Shown here: positions 21,949-28,111 of the stretch, piece by piece
Position numbering within the stretch: position 1 is the first letter of the stretch
Layout: the number at the start of each line of letters is the position of its first letter
Assembly: GCA_051658525.1 (NCBI GenBank)
Contig: JBOFMT010000012.1
Coordinates: forward strand, 1-29,290
From: JBOFMT01 sp051658525
GTDB lineage: Bacteria > Bacillota_I > Bacilli_A > Erysipelotrichales > Erysipelotrichaceae
Direction of reading: 5' to 3'
DNA length: 29,290 nt
Position numbers and translations under genes: made by a program
The notes under the pieces: model-generated
What the model was told of the DNA's origin: nothing
The model's input: the letters and a program-made list of their open reading frames with translations, nothing else
Databases searched by the model: none

Positions 21949-22308
21949 ATGAACATGGATTTATTAGCTAATGTACTACTTATACTTACCATCATTTGTA
22001 CGATTTTAGCGCTATTACGAAATGTTGTGCTTTATTATTATAAGAAAAATGACCGCTTATCGGAACTTGAAATTCATTATATTTATAAATATCACCGAAT
22101 TTATGGTGCAGCTGGATTGTTGTTTTTATCAATTTATGCACTTTTGGTATCCAACTTACGGTTTTATGTATATGGTGCATTCTTCACGTATATTGCAGGT
22201 GCCATCTTTGCCATGGCAAGCGATTATAAGAATTCAAAGTTAATCATCTTTCATCAAGTATTTATGATTTTAACAATCTTCTTCTTATTGTTTCAACTCT
22301 TTGCATAA
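21949..22308 (+). CDS. Small integral membrane protein of unknown function
   Basis: 119 residues, not recognised. Four hydrophobic segments can be seen (about 5-27, 50-68, 70-90, 98-118), separated by a charged loop, YYYKKNDRLSELEIHYIYKYH read as about 29-49, rich in Tyr and charged residues. No signature motif, Cys pair or conserved His cluster is visible. The ribosome site GGGAGGG precedes the ATG by 8 bases; ATG codon 3 is an alternative. It has its own promoter and terminator, so it is a single-gene unit between leuS and the gate-domain transporter. Confidence 0.75.
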   Translation: MNMDLLANVLLILTIICTILALLRNVVLYYYKKNDRLSELEIHYIYKYHRIYGAAGLLFLSIYALLVSNLRFYVYGAFFTYIAGAIFAMASDYKNSKLIIFHQVFMILTIFFLLFQLFA

Positions 22309-22314
22309 CGAATC

Positions 22315-22346
22315 AAGCGATAATGAAAAACGTTATCGCTTTTTCT
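22315..22346 (+). terminator. Terminator after the small membrane protein gene
   Basis: AAGCGATAA (22315-22323) pairs with TTATCGCTT (22333-22341), followed by TTTTC. Confidence 0.75.
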
Positions 22347-22355
22347 TTGTGTTTT

Positions 22356-22364
22356 TGGTAGAAT
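22356..22364 (+). promoter_or_regulatory. Extended -10 promoter of the gate-domain transporter
   Basis: TGGTAGAAT (TGn plus TAGAAT) lies 19 bases before the start codon at 22384. It matches the TGGTAnAAT pattern at three other promoters here. Confidence 0.45.
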
Positions 22365-22383
22365 ACTCCTGAGGTATTAGAAT

Positions 22384-23553
22384 ATGAATGAACAAAATAT
22401 AAAAAAATCAGTCAGTATAGAAACGTTTGTGTTTCTCGTTATCTTCTTCTCTTTTTTCGGTTGGATCGGAAATACTATGGGACTTGTCAACATGTTGAAT
22501 ACCATGATGAATACTGCCTATGCATTATTACTCGATACCGTTTTCCTTATTATGGGAATTGCGGTCTTGGCTGGAGCGGTAAGTGGCTTGTTTGCTGAAT
22601 TTGGTGTGGTTAGCTTACTCAATCGCATTTTATCACCACTCATCAAACCAATTTATGGTCTTCCAGGAGCAAGTACCCTTGGAATCTTTGCAACCTACAT
22701 GTCAGACAATCCAGCTATTTTAACATTAGCGGATGATATCAATTTTAAGCGCTACTTTAAAAAATACCAGCTACCGGCATTAACCAACATTGGTACTGCG
22801 TTTGGGATGGGACTCATTATAACAACCTTTATGATTTCCCTTAGCAATCAAAGTGGTGAAAGCTATGTGTTTGCTGCTCTCATTGGTAATGTTGGGGCTA
22901 TTATCGGAAGTATCGTATCGGTACGTTTGATGTTGTATTTCTCCTATAAAGAGTTTAAAAATGAACCAATTGAGGAAGATGTTACAGCTGCTAATAGTCA
23001 TATGCTAGAACATCATCGCATCGTCCGCTCGGGTAACGTTAGCTCCCGTGCCATGGAAGCGATGTTGGATGGTGGAAAAGCTGGTGTTAACATCGGACTT
23101 GCGATTATTCCAGGTGTCATTATTATTTGTACGCTTGTGTTAATGTTAACCAATGGCCCTTCTGCTAGTGGTTACACTGGAGCTGCCTATGAGGGAATTG
23201 CATTTTTCCCCATGTTAGGTGAAAAACTAAGCTTTATCTTAACTCCTTTGTTTGGATTTACATCACCAAGTGCCATTGCAATTCCATTAACTTCACTTGG
23301 AGCTGCTGGAGCTGCGATTGGACTCATCCCAAATATGATCAAAGATGGTTTGGTCTACGCGAATGACATTGCAGTGTTTACAGCAATGTGTATGTGTTTT
23401 TCAGGTTACTTATCTACACACGTTGCGATGATGGATAATCTCGGTTTTCAAAAATTGACAGGGAAAGCAATCTTGTCTCATACTATAGGTGGTGTGGTTG
23501 CTGGTATCTCAGCAAATCTATTATTCCAGCTTTTTGTACTACTCTTTGGATAA
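22384..23553 (+). CDS. Nucleoside-recognition (gate) domain membrane protein
   Basis: 389 residues, about eight to ten TM helices. Two gate-type repeats can be seen: an N-terminal half with GAVSGLFAEFGVVSLLNRILSP and GLPGASTLGIFATYMSDNPA, and a C-terminal half with FTSPSAIAIPLTSLGAAGAAIGLIP. These are typical of nucleoside-recognition/spore-maturation-like membrane proteins and of a clostridial family annotated as CD0519/CD1768-like. Relatives are thought to transport nucleosides, ions or other small molecules; the substrate is not known. The ribosome site is GAGGT 9 bases before the ATG. Single-gene unit with its own terminator, convergent with the small RNA and the gene at 23779. Confidence 0.8.
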   Translation: MNEQNIKKSVSIETFVFLVIFFSFFGWIGNTMGLVNMLNTMMNTAYALLLDTVFLIMGIAVLAGAVSGLFAEFGVVSLLNRILSPLIKPIYGLPGASTLGIFATYMSDNPAILTLADDINFKRYFKKYQLPALTNIGTAFGMGLIITTFMISLSNQSGESYVFAALIGNVGAIIGSIVSVRLMLYFSYKEFKNEPIEEDVTAANSHMLEHHRIVRSGNVSSRAMEAMLDGGKAGVNIGLAIIPGVIIICTLVLMLTNGPSASGYTGAAYEGIAFFPMLGEKLSFILTPLFGFTSPSAIAIPLTSLGAAGAAIGLIPNMIKDGLVYANDIAVFTAMCMCFSGYLSTHVAMMDNLGFQKLTGKAILSHTIGGVVAGISANLLFQLFVLLFG

Positions 23554-23576
23554 TCCTAATGGATTATCCTTTTTTT
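23548..23576 (+). terminator. Terminator of the gate-domain transporter gene
   Basis: GGATAATCC (23548-23556) pairs perfectly with GGATTATCC (23561-23569) around TAAT, followed by seven T. The stop codon lies within the stem. Confidence 0.9.
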
Positions 23577-23582
23577 AAACTC

Positions 23583-23606
23583 AAAAAAAAAAGGACACAA
23601 ATGTCC
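23583..23606 (-). terminator. Second minus-strand terminator downstream of small RNA B
   Basis: On the minus strand GGACA and TGTCC (within 23593-23606) form a hairpin with a CAAA-type loop, followed by ten T. It backs up the terminator at 23614-23646 and would stop any read-through into the transporter gene. Confidence 0.7.
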
Positions 23607-23613
23607 TAAAATG

Positions 23614-23730
23614 AAAAAAGCCCATAGAGGGGACTACGGCTTCTTTCAATAAAATTATATTTATAAAGGGATAGAAAATATGATAAATTTTAGGGGGGTA
23701 AAACTTACCATAAGCAAGTACTTCCTTGCT
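23614..23730 (-). ncRNA. Proposed C-rich small RNA, copy B (about 117 nt)
   Basis: Sister of the RNA at 111-222. Hairpin 1 (23713-23730) has the same AGCAAG/CTTGCT stem with a different loop. Hairpin 2 (23679-23712) is a 14-bp stem, TATGGTAAGTTTTA with TAAAATTTATCATA, including two G-U pairs, and its loop is exactly CCCCCC (23693-23698). The linker contains CTATCCCTTTATA. The terminator hairpin (23614-23646) pairs AAAGAAGCC-GTAG with CTAT-GGGCTTTTTT (one bulged G) around TCCCCT. The terminator sequence differs from copy A, but the stem and C-rich loop are kept. A -10 TATACT sits at 23738-23743 with a weak -35. Since no terminator separates it from the gene ending at 23779, processing from that gene's 3' UTR is an alternative. 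The function proposed (Shine-Dalgarno pairing) is inference. Confidence 0.7.
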
Positions 23731-23737
23731 CGTATAT

Positions 23738-23743
23738 AGTATA
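23738..23743 (-). promoter_or_regulatory. -10 box of small RNA B
   Basis: TATACT on the minus strand, 7 bases before the first RNA stem; the identical hexamer holds the same place (6 bases before) in copy A. The -35 region (TATTAT, ATATTA or CATATT) is poor, so an activator or an extended element may be needed. Confidence 0.5.
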
Positions 23744-23778
23744 CGAAAACAATATAATGATAATATGTTATTGTGGCT

Positions 23779-24594
23779 TTACTTTGTGGAAATTATCTCA
23801 ATAATGATGTTAAAATTCCCATATTCTAGTTTCTCTTTCATGTGATAACGATAGGGCTGTAATAGTTGTTGCAACCGTACCAAATCTAATTCAAAAACAC
23901 CTACATCCAAGGCACTAATTTCTATCACTAGATTCACCTCATCGTTCGCAACCACTTGTATCGTAGCTTGTTTTCGCTCTTGCACAATGCATTGTAACAA
24001 GGCAATGACAAGTTGTTCAAATGTAGTATGATTGATTCGTTGATGATGCAAGGAATTGATGGAATCGATGGTCAACATCGGATATTTTTTCTTCACTTGG
24101 CGCAGTGCTCGCTCGAATGCTTTCGCATTTTCAATTTCATTTTTTTCCAAGTTGGGATGTAGATCTCGATACATCACATATAAGAGAAGCACAATCAACC
24201 CAACCATTACCAAATAAAATAGATAAAACCATTCTTGATGTTGTTGCAAAAGCATTTGAAATGCATGAAGTTTTGGATATATTTCTATCACGACATCATA
24301 GGTATCCTCAGGTGTTAATTGCATTGCATTATGCAAAATGATTGTAGTTGCACTTTTATAGCCAACACGGTATAAGTTTCCTTCATAAATAATAATACTC
24401 GATTCATCGACATCTAAGAAACCACCAGGTTGATGCAATATTGCAGCATCCGTTGAGATAATATTATTTTCCACATGAACCATTTCTAAGGTTTTATCTT
24501 GAAAGGTAAATGAATCGGAGTCAAGGTTTTGTTGTAAGAGCACAGCAAAAACAAGAACCACCGCACTCCAAACCAAAGCAACCTTCTCAAACAT
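23779..24594 (-). CDS. Membrane protein with a possible degenerate histidine-kinase-like C-terminus
   Basis: 271 residues, not firmly recognised. TM1 (about 5-22), an extracytoplasmic region (about 23-118), TM2 (about 121-142), then a cytoplasmic part of about 130 residues. That part has a helix (NAKAFERALRQVKKKYP), then FEQLVIALLQCIVQERKQATIQVVANDEVNLVIEIS and FELDLVRLQQLLQPYRYHMKE-KLEYGNFNIIIEI. The order resembles an N-box helix, a strand pair and the last helix and strand of a GHKL ATPase, but there is no phosphoacceptor His motif, no N-box Asn and no G boxes. If related, it is a pseudokinase; this is a weak structural guess. Ribosome site GAGGTG and a good promoter. Small RNA B lies immediately downstream. 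Confidence 0.7.
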   Translation of the reverse strand: MFEKVALVWSAVVLVFAVLLQQNLDSDSFTFQDKTLEMVHVENNIISTDAAILHQPGGFLDVDESSIIIYEGNLYRVGYKSATTIILHNAMQLTPEDTYDVVIEIYPKLHAFQMLLQQHQEWFYLFYLVMVGLIVLLLYVMYRDLHPNLEKNEIENAKAFERALRQVKKKYPMLTIDSINSLHHQRINHTTFEQLVIALLQCIVQERKQATIQVVANDEVNLVIEISALDVGVFELDLVRLQQLLQPYRYHMKEKLEYGNFNIIIEIISTK

Positions 24595-24628
24595 GCCGAC
24601 ACCTCATTTCTCGCATACAGGTAACCAC

Positions 24629-24656
24629 ATAGTAACACGAGTTATAAAGTTTTCAA
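24629..24656 (-). promoter_or_regulatory. Promoter of the gene at 23779-24594
   Basis: -35 TTGAAA (24651-24656), a 16-base spacer and -10 TACTAT (24629-24634) on the minus strand, about 35 bases before the start codon. Confidence 0.65.
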
Positions 24657-24715
24657 GTACCACGTGATAATTCTTATCTCTTAGATATTTGAAGTTAAAC
24701 TATTCCTTAAAAAAT

Positions 24716-24746
24716 AGAAAAAAAAGATTGATGCATGCATCAATCT
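24716..24746 (-). terminator. Terminator of degV
   Basis: AGATTGATG and CATCAATCT (24725-24746) pair perfectly around CATG, and the minus strand continues into a run of T (24716-24724). Confidence 0.85.
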
Positions 24747-25578
24747 ATTTTTTAATGAATTGGATCGCCAATGCTCTTGGTCCACCTTGCGTAATAAATG
24801 CAGCTCCTAGCTTCAACATTTCTACTTCAATTTGTGGCAATTCTTTTTGGAATCGCGCAACAAATTGGTCTGCTGCTTCTTGGTTATCCGCATCGCTTAC
24901 ATAAACTTTGTATGTTTCATCAAAATTGTGCGTTTTCGCATACTTCACAATGCTATCAATAGCACCATTTAACGTACGTGAAATCGTAAATTTATCAATT
25001 TTACGTCCTTCATCGATCGTATACATAACTGGTTTTAATTTCAACAATCCACCTACGGTAGCTGCAACAGGAGTCAAACGACCACCACGTTTTAAGAAAT
25101 TAAAATCATATGGAATTAAGAAAGAAATTGCACTCTCTACCGATGTTTGTAACTGTTCCATAATTTGCGTTGCATTTAGACCCGTATCGGCTAAAGCCAA
25201 AGCTTTTTGAACGATATGTCTTTGGGGTCCACACAATGTTCTTGAATTCAAAACATGAACATGCGCATTATCTGCCAATGCATCTTTTGCAGCCACAGCA
25301 CTTTGGTAGGTACCGGACAATCCATCTGCCATACAAATATTCAATACTTCTTGTCCTTGGAACGATTCATAAACTTCCATCACTTCACCAATTGGTGGTT
25401 GGCTAGAAGTTGGAACGTGTCCTTGGTTAATCAAATCCATAAATTCTTGTGCGCTGATATCTAAATCACGATAAGAATTGCCATTGATATGTACTACCAA
25501 TGGTATTACTTTTAAGTTAATTTCTTCACCTTGCTTAGGATTAAACAAAGCGGAAGAATCTGTAACAATCTTTACCAT
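24745..25578 (-). CDS. degV: DegV-family fatty-acid-binding protein
   Basis: 277 residues, the usual length. Typical features are the N-terminal VKIVTDSSALF, the TSSQPPIGEVMEVYE segment with conserved Ser residues, the SGTYQSA loop, FLKRGGRLT and the GGLLKLKPV lipid-pocket motif. DegV/FakB proteins bind a fatty acid in a buried tunnel and present it to fatty acid kinase FakA for phosphorylation before membrane lipid synthesis. No fakA is nearby. ATG 25578 is preferred to the GTG three codons upstream, since GGGTG lies 7 bases before it. Promoter at 25596-25624. Confidence 0.95.
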   Translation of the reverse strand: MVKIVTDSSALFNPKQGEEINLKVIPLVVHINGNSYRDLDISAQEFMDLINQGHVPTSSQPPIGEVMEVYESFQGQEVLNICMADGLSGTYQSAVAAKDALADNAHVHVLNSRTLCGPQRHIVQKALALADTGLNATQIMEQLQTSVESAISFLIPYDFNFLKRGGRLTPVAATVGGLLKLKPVMYTIDEGRKIDKFTISRTLNGAIDSIVKYAKTHNFDETYKVYVSDADNQEAADQFVARFQKELPQIEVEMLKLGAAFITQGGPRALAIQFIKK

Positions 25579-25595
25579 TTTTATCACCCATCATT

Positions 25596-25624
25596 ATTAT
25601 ACCTTAAATATGCATAAACTTAAA
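25596..25624 (-). promoter_or_regulatory. Promoter of degV
   Basis: A perfect TATAAT (25596-25601) is preceded by a 17-base spacer and TTTAAG (25619-25624) on the minus strand. The -35 overlaps the stop of the upstream YgjP-like gene, so degV can be expressed separately from it. Confidence 0.65.
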
Positions 25625-26291
25625 CAATTATTCTCGATTTGTAATCTGGCATGTACTTCTCAATGATGGCATAGAATGCCTTGGAATGGTTTGGCTGGAT
25701 AAAATGAGCAAATTCATGCAAGACAACATACTCGATAAACGATTTCGGATAATGTATGAGTTTACTGTTTAATGTAATGATTTGCTTGCGTGGCATACAA
25801 GTCCCCCACTTTTGTTCCATCGTTCGAATCTTGATGGTAGGGTATGGGATCCGATAATCCCTTTCAAAGTGTTGATGGATGTCCTGCGCAATCTGCAAAA
25901 AGACTTGGCGACTCTGTTGTGCTAAGAAGTTTGCAATTAGTTTTTCAATATGAGCTTCCTCTTGGTAGTAGATGGTAAATCCTTGTTGGTCGAATTGAAG
26001 TTTTGGATAACTCGATTCCACCAAAGTAATGGGATAGCGCGTTCCTAGGTAGACAATAGATTCGTGGGAGGTGGTATCAACAATGGATTTTCGTTCCTTC
26101 ACCTGTGCCTGTTTTTCCACAATCCAAGCAACTTTTTCATGCAATAAAGCTTCTATTTTTTCCTTTGGTACGTAAGGATTACAAACAACGACAAAGCAAC
26201 CACTTTGATCAAAGCGCATAGTGATATTCTTTACTTTTTTATGAATAATTTGATATTGAATCAAATACTGTCCGACTTGCAATTGTTCCAT
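25620..26291 (-). CDS. YgjP/DUF45-type M48-like metalloprotease
   Basis: 223 residues. The C-terminal half carries the zinc motif HEFAH (192-196) with a third ligand His202 in QPNHSKAF. The family hallmark KWGTCMPRKQIITLNSKLIHYP precedes it. These are the features of the YgjP family, cytoplasmic metal-dependent hydrolases sometimes linked to type I restriction genes; no restriction genes are seen here. The start is the ATG at 26291, with AGGAG 10 bases upstream; a longer in-frame ORF (20 codons more) has no ribosome site and runs across the shared promoter region. Divergent from the radical SAM gene. Confidence 0.88.
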   Translation of the reverse strand: MEQLQVGQYLIQYQIIHKKVKNITMRFDQSGCFVVVCNPYVPKEKIEALLHEKVAWIVEKQAQVKERKSIVDTTSHESIVYLGTRYPITLVESSYPKLQFDQQGFTIYYQEEAHIEKLIANFLAQQSRQVFLQIAQDIHQHFERDYRIPYPTIKIRTMEQKWGTCMPRKQIITLNSKLIHYPKSFIEYVVLHEFAHFIQPNHSKAFYAIIEKYMPDYKSRIIV

Positions 26292-26338
26292 TTTTTTGTA
26301 CGCTCCTTGCACTTTGGTTCTCAGAAACCATGAGAATG

Positions 26339-26347
26339 TGATATGAT
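26339..26347 (+). promoter_or_regulatory. Extended -10 promoter of the radical SAM gene
   Basis: TGATATGAT (TGn plus TATGAT at 26342-26347) lies 15 bases before the start codon. A 6-base inverted repeat, TTCTCA (26318-26323) and TGAGAA (26331-26336), covers the -35 region. Confidence 0.45.
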
Positions 26348-26362
26348 ACATGCGGTGATCTT

Positions 26363-27316
26363 ATGAATAAAAAACACAACTATCCGTATAGTAACGATAA
26401 CAAACGTTATTATACCTTCAATTATTATTTAAAATCAAATTTTAACGAAAAAGTATTTAAAGTTCCTTTGAATGCTAATTTTTCTTGTCCCAACCGCGAT
26501 GGTACTGCTGGTGTGGGAGGTTGTACCTTCTGTTCCGCACTTGGAAGTGGGGACTATGCAGGTAACATCCAAGATGATATGCTAACACAATTTGCACAAA
26601 GCGAAGCCATGATGCGCAAGAAATGGCCAAATGGGAAAGCGATGGCTTACTTTCAAGCCTATAGCAATACCTATGCGGATCTAGAAACATTAAAACAACA
26701 CTTTGAACCTTTCGTACAACGTGAAGACGTTGTTTCGATAGCAATTGCGACACGAGCGGATTGCTTGAACGATGAGGTGATCGAATACTTAGCTTCCTTG
26801 TGTGAGAAAAAAGAAATTTGGCTAGAACTCGGCTTACAATCGATTCACGATACAACGAGCAAAGCCATCAACCGTGGCCATAGTTTTGCTACCTTTATGG
26901 ATGCAATCAATCGATTACAGGCTACACCACTTAAAATATGTGTACATTTGATGAATTCCTTACCAACAGATACAAATGAGATGATGATGGAGACAGCACG
27001 TGTGGTCGGCCAACTCCCGATTCACGCCATTAAAATTCATATGTTACATGTGATTAAAAATACTGCGATGGCGTTGCAATATCAACTACGTCCATTCTCT
27101 TTATTATCCCTAGAAGAATATGTGGCTTTGGTCGTGGCTCAGCTGGAAGTCTTACGCCCTGATATCGTAATTCAACGTTTAACAGGAGATGCGGTCAAAG
27201 AAGATTTAATTGCACCGCTATGGACACTCAATAAAACCGTAGTTCTAAATGAGATCGATAAATATATGGCGGCTCATGATACATGGCAAGGTAAATACTA
27301 TCAAGAAAAGGAGTAG
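26363..27316 (+). CDS. Radical SAM protein of the TIGR01212 (YtqA/YhcC) type
   Basis: 317 residues. The iron-sulfur cysteines are Cys42, Cys54 and Cys57 (CPNRDGTAGVGGCTFC, an Elp3-like wide C-x11-C-x2-C spacing). WLELGLQSIHDTT and NRGHSFATF follow in the TIM barrel. The YYTFNYYLKSNF start is also family-typical. Proteins of this group are widespread in Bacillota and often lie beside a tRNA or rRNA methyltransferase; no such partner is adjacent here, and the reaction remains unassigned. The start codon is preceded by CGGTGAT. Single-gene unit with its own terminator, convergent with DUF554. Confidence 0.92.
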   Translation: MNKKHNYPYSNDNKRYYTFNYYLKSNFNEKVFKVPLNANFSCPNRDGTAGVGGCTFCSALGSGDYAGNIQDDMLTQFAQSEAMMRKKWPNGKAMAYFQAYSNTYADLETLKQHFEPFVQREDVVSIAIATRADCLNDEVIEYLASLCEKKEIWLELGLQSIHDTTSKAINRGHSFATFMDAINRLQATPLKICVHLMNSLPTDTNEMMMETARVVGQLPIHAIKIHMLHVIKNTAMALQYQLRPFSLLSLEEYVALVVAQLEVLRPDIVIQRLTGDAVKEDLIAPLWTLNKTVVLNEIDKYMAAHDTWQGKYYQEKE

Positions 27317-27329
27317 CACTCCTTTTTTT
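27306..27329 (+). terminator. Terminator between the radical SAM gene and the DUF554 gene
   Basis: AAAAGGAGT (27306-27314) pairs with ACTCCTTTT (27318-27326) around AGC, with T residues to 27329. The opposite strand also has A/T flanks, so it probably serves both convergent genes. Confidence 0.75.
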
Positions 27330-28014
27330 ACATCATAAAGAAGCCCCAAACCAGGACCACAAGCAAGGAAGGCAATAAATTGGCAACTTTAAATTTGGTT
27401 GCCTGAACCAAATTGAGACCCAATGCTAATATTAAAATACTTCCAACGGCAGCAAGTTGTTCCATTAGGACTGCCCCAAGATATGGCGCTAAAAATTGGG
27501 CTGCTAACGTAATCGCCCCTTGGTAAAGTAGAATCGTTGCAGCACTAAATAATACACCAACCCCGAAGCTTGCTGCAAATACGATGGAAGAAATCCCATC
27601 GAGTAACGATTTCGCAAATAATATCGTGTGCGTGTTTTGTAACCCACTTTCCAGGCTACCAACAATACTCATTGCACCCACGCAAAACAATAAACTAGAG
27701 GTCATAAATCCTTTGGCAAAACGACCTGTTTCTGATTGCCTGGTTTGCATCTTTTGTTCTAACCAATGGGAAAAATGTTCCAAGCGAGTATCCAAATCCC
27801 ACCATTCACCTAAGAGTGCCCCAAGTGCGATACTAATAATCAACAACATTGTATTGCTCGAAGCGACCGCTCCCTGTACACCAATTACAATCACGCAAAG
27901 ACCCAATCCTTGCATGATGGATTCTTGTACCTTAGGTTTGATTCCACCCTTCATTAGCAAACCTAACGTACCTCCAAACAACACAGCAACGAAATTTACA
28001 ATGGTACCTAACAC
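27328..28014 (-). CDS. DUF554 (YqgA-type) integral membrane protein
   Basis: 228 residues with six or seven TM helices. The family start MLGTIVNFVAVLFGGTLGLLM, the GLGLCVIVIGVQGA stretch and the central CVGAMSIVGSLESGLQ motif identify DUF554. Function is unknown; a transport role has been proposed for homologues. The start codon is GTG (28012-28014), preceded by seven consecutive G (28020-28026) at 5 bases. This hepta-G is an unusual ribosome site and a perfect partner for a C6 loop. Own promoter at 28038-28066. Confidence 0.9.
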   Translation of the reverse strand: MLGTIVNFVAVLFGGTLGLLMKGGIKPKVQESIMQGLGLCVIVIGVQGAVASSNTMLLIISIALGALLGEWWDLDTRLEHFSHWLEQKMQTRQSETGRFAKGFMTSSLLFCVGAMSIVGSLESGLQNTHTILFAKSLLDGISSIVFAASFGVGVLFSAATILLYQGAITLAAQFLAPYLGAVLMEQLAAVGSILILALGLNLVQATKFKVANLLPSLLVVLVWGFFMM

Positions 28015-28019
28015 TACAT

Positions 28020-28026
28020 CCCCCCC
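28020..28026 (-). promoter_or_regulatory. Unusual hepta-G ribosome binding site
   Basis: GGGGGGG followed by ATGTA and the GTG start of the DUF554 gene. Canonical sites in this window are GGAGG or GAGGTG. It can pair over 8 bases (GGGGGGAT) with the ATCCCCCC loop of small RNA A. Confidence 0.8.
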
Positions 28027-28037
28027 TTTTTCTTTTC

Positions 28038-28066
28038 ATCATACCGAACACCGTTTCATAATGCAA
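28038..28066 (-). promoter_or_regulatory. Promoter of the DUF554 gene
   Basis: -35 TTGCAT (28061-28066), a 17-base spacer and -10 TATGAT (28038-28043) on the minus strand, about 25 bases before the GTG start. Confidence 0.6.
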
Positions 28067-28081
28067 CTGTCAACTAACAAC

Positions 28082-28106
28082 AAAGAGAATCCAATGGATT
28101 CTCTTT
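28082..28106 (-). terminator. Terminator of the GGDEF-EAL gene
   Basis: AAAGAGAATCC (28082-28092) pairs perfectly with GGATTCTCTTT (28096-28106) around AAT, just after the stop codon; the minus strand ends in TTTG, so the T run is short. Confidence 0.65.
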
Positions 28107-28111
28107 TATAC

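Noticed and set aside
127..23700. The shared sequence at about 130-180 and 23650-23700 as inverted repeats of a mobile element or an invertible 23.5-kb segment.
   Set aside because: Identity is confined to structural elements of an RNA hairpin and linker, there are no terminal repeats, target duplications or transposase, and the genes between are ordinary core genes in normal order.
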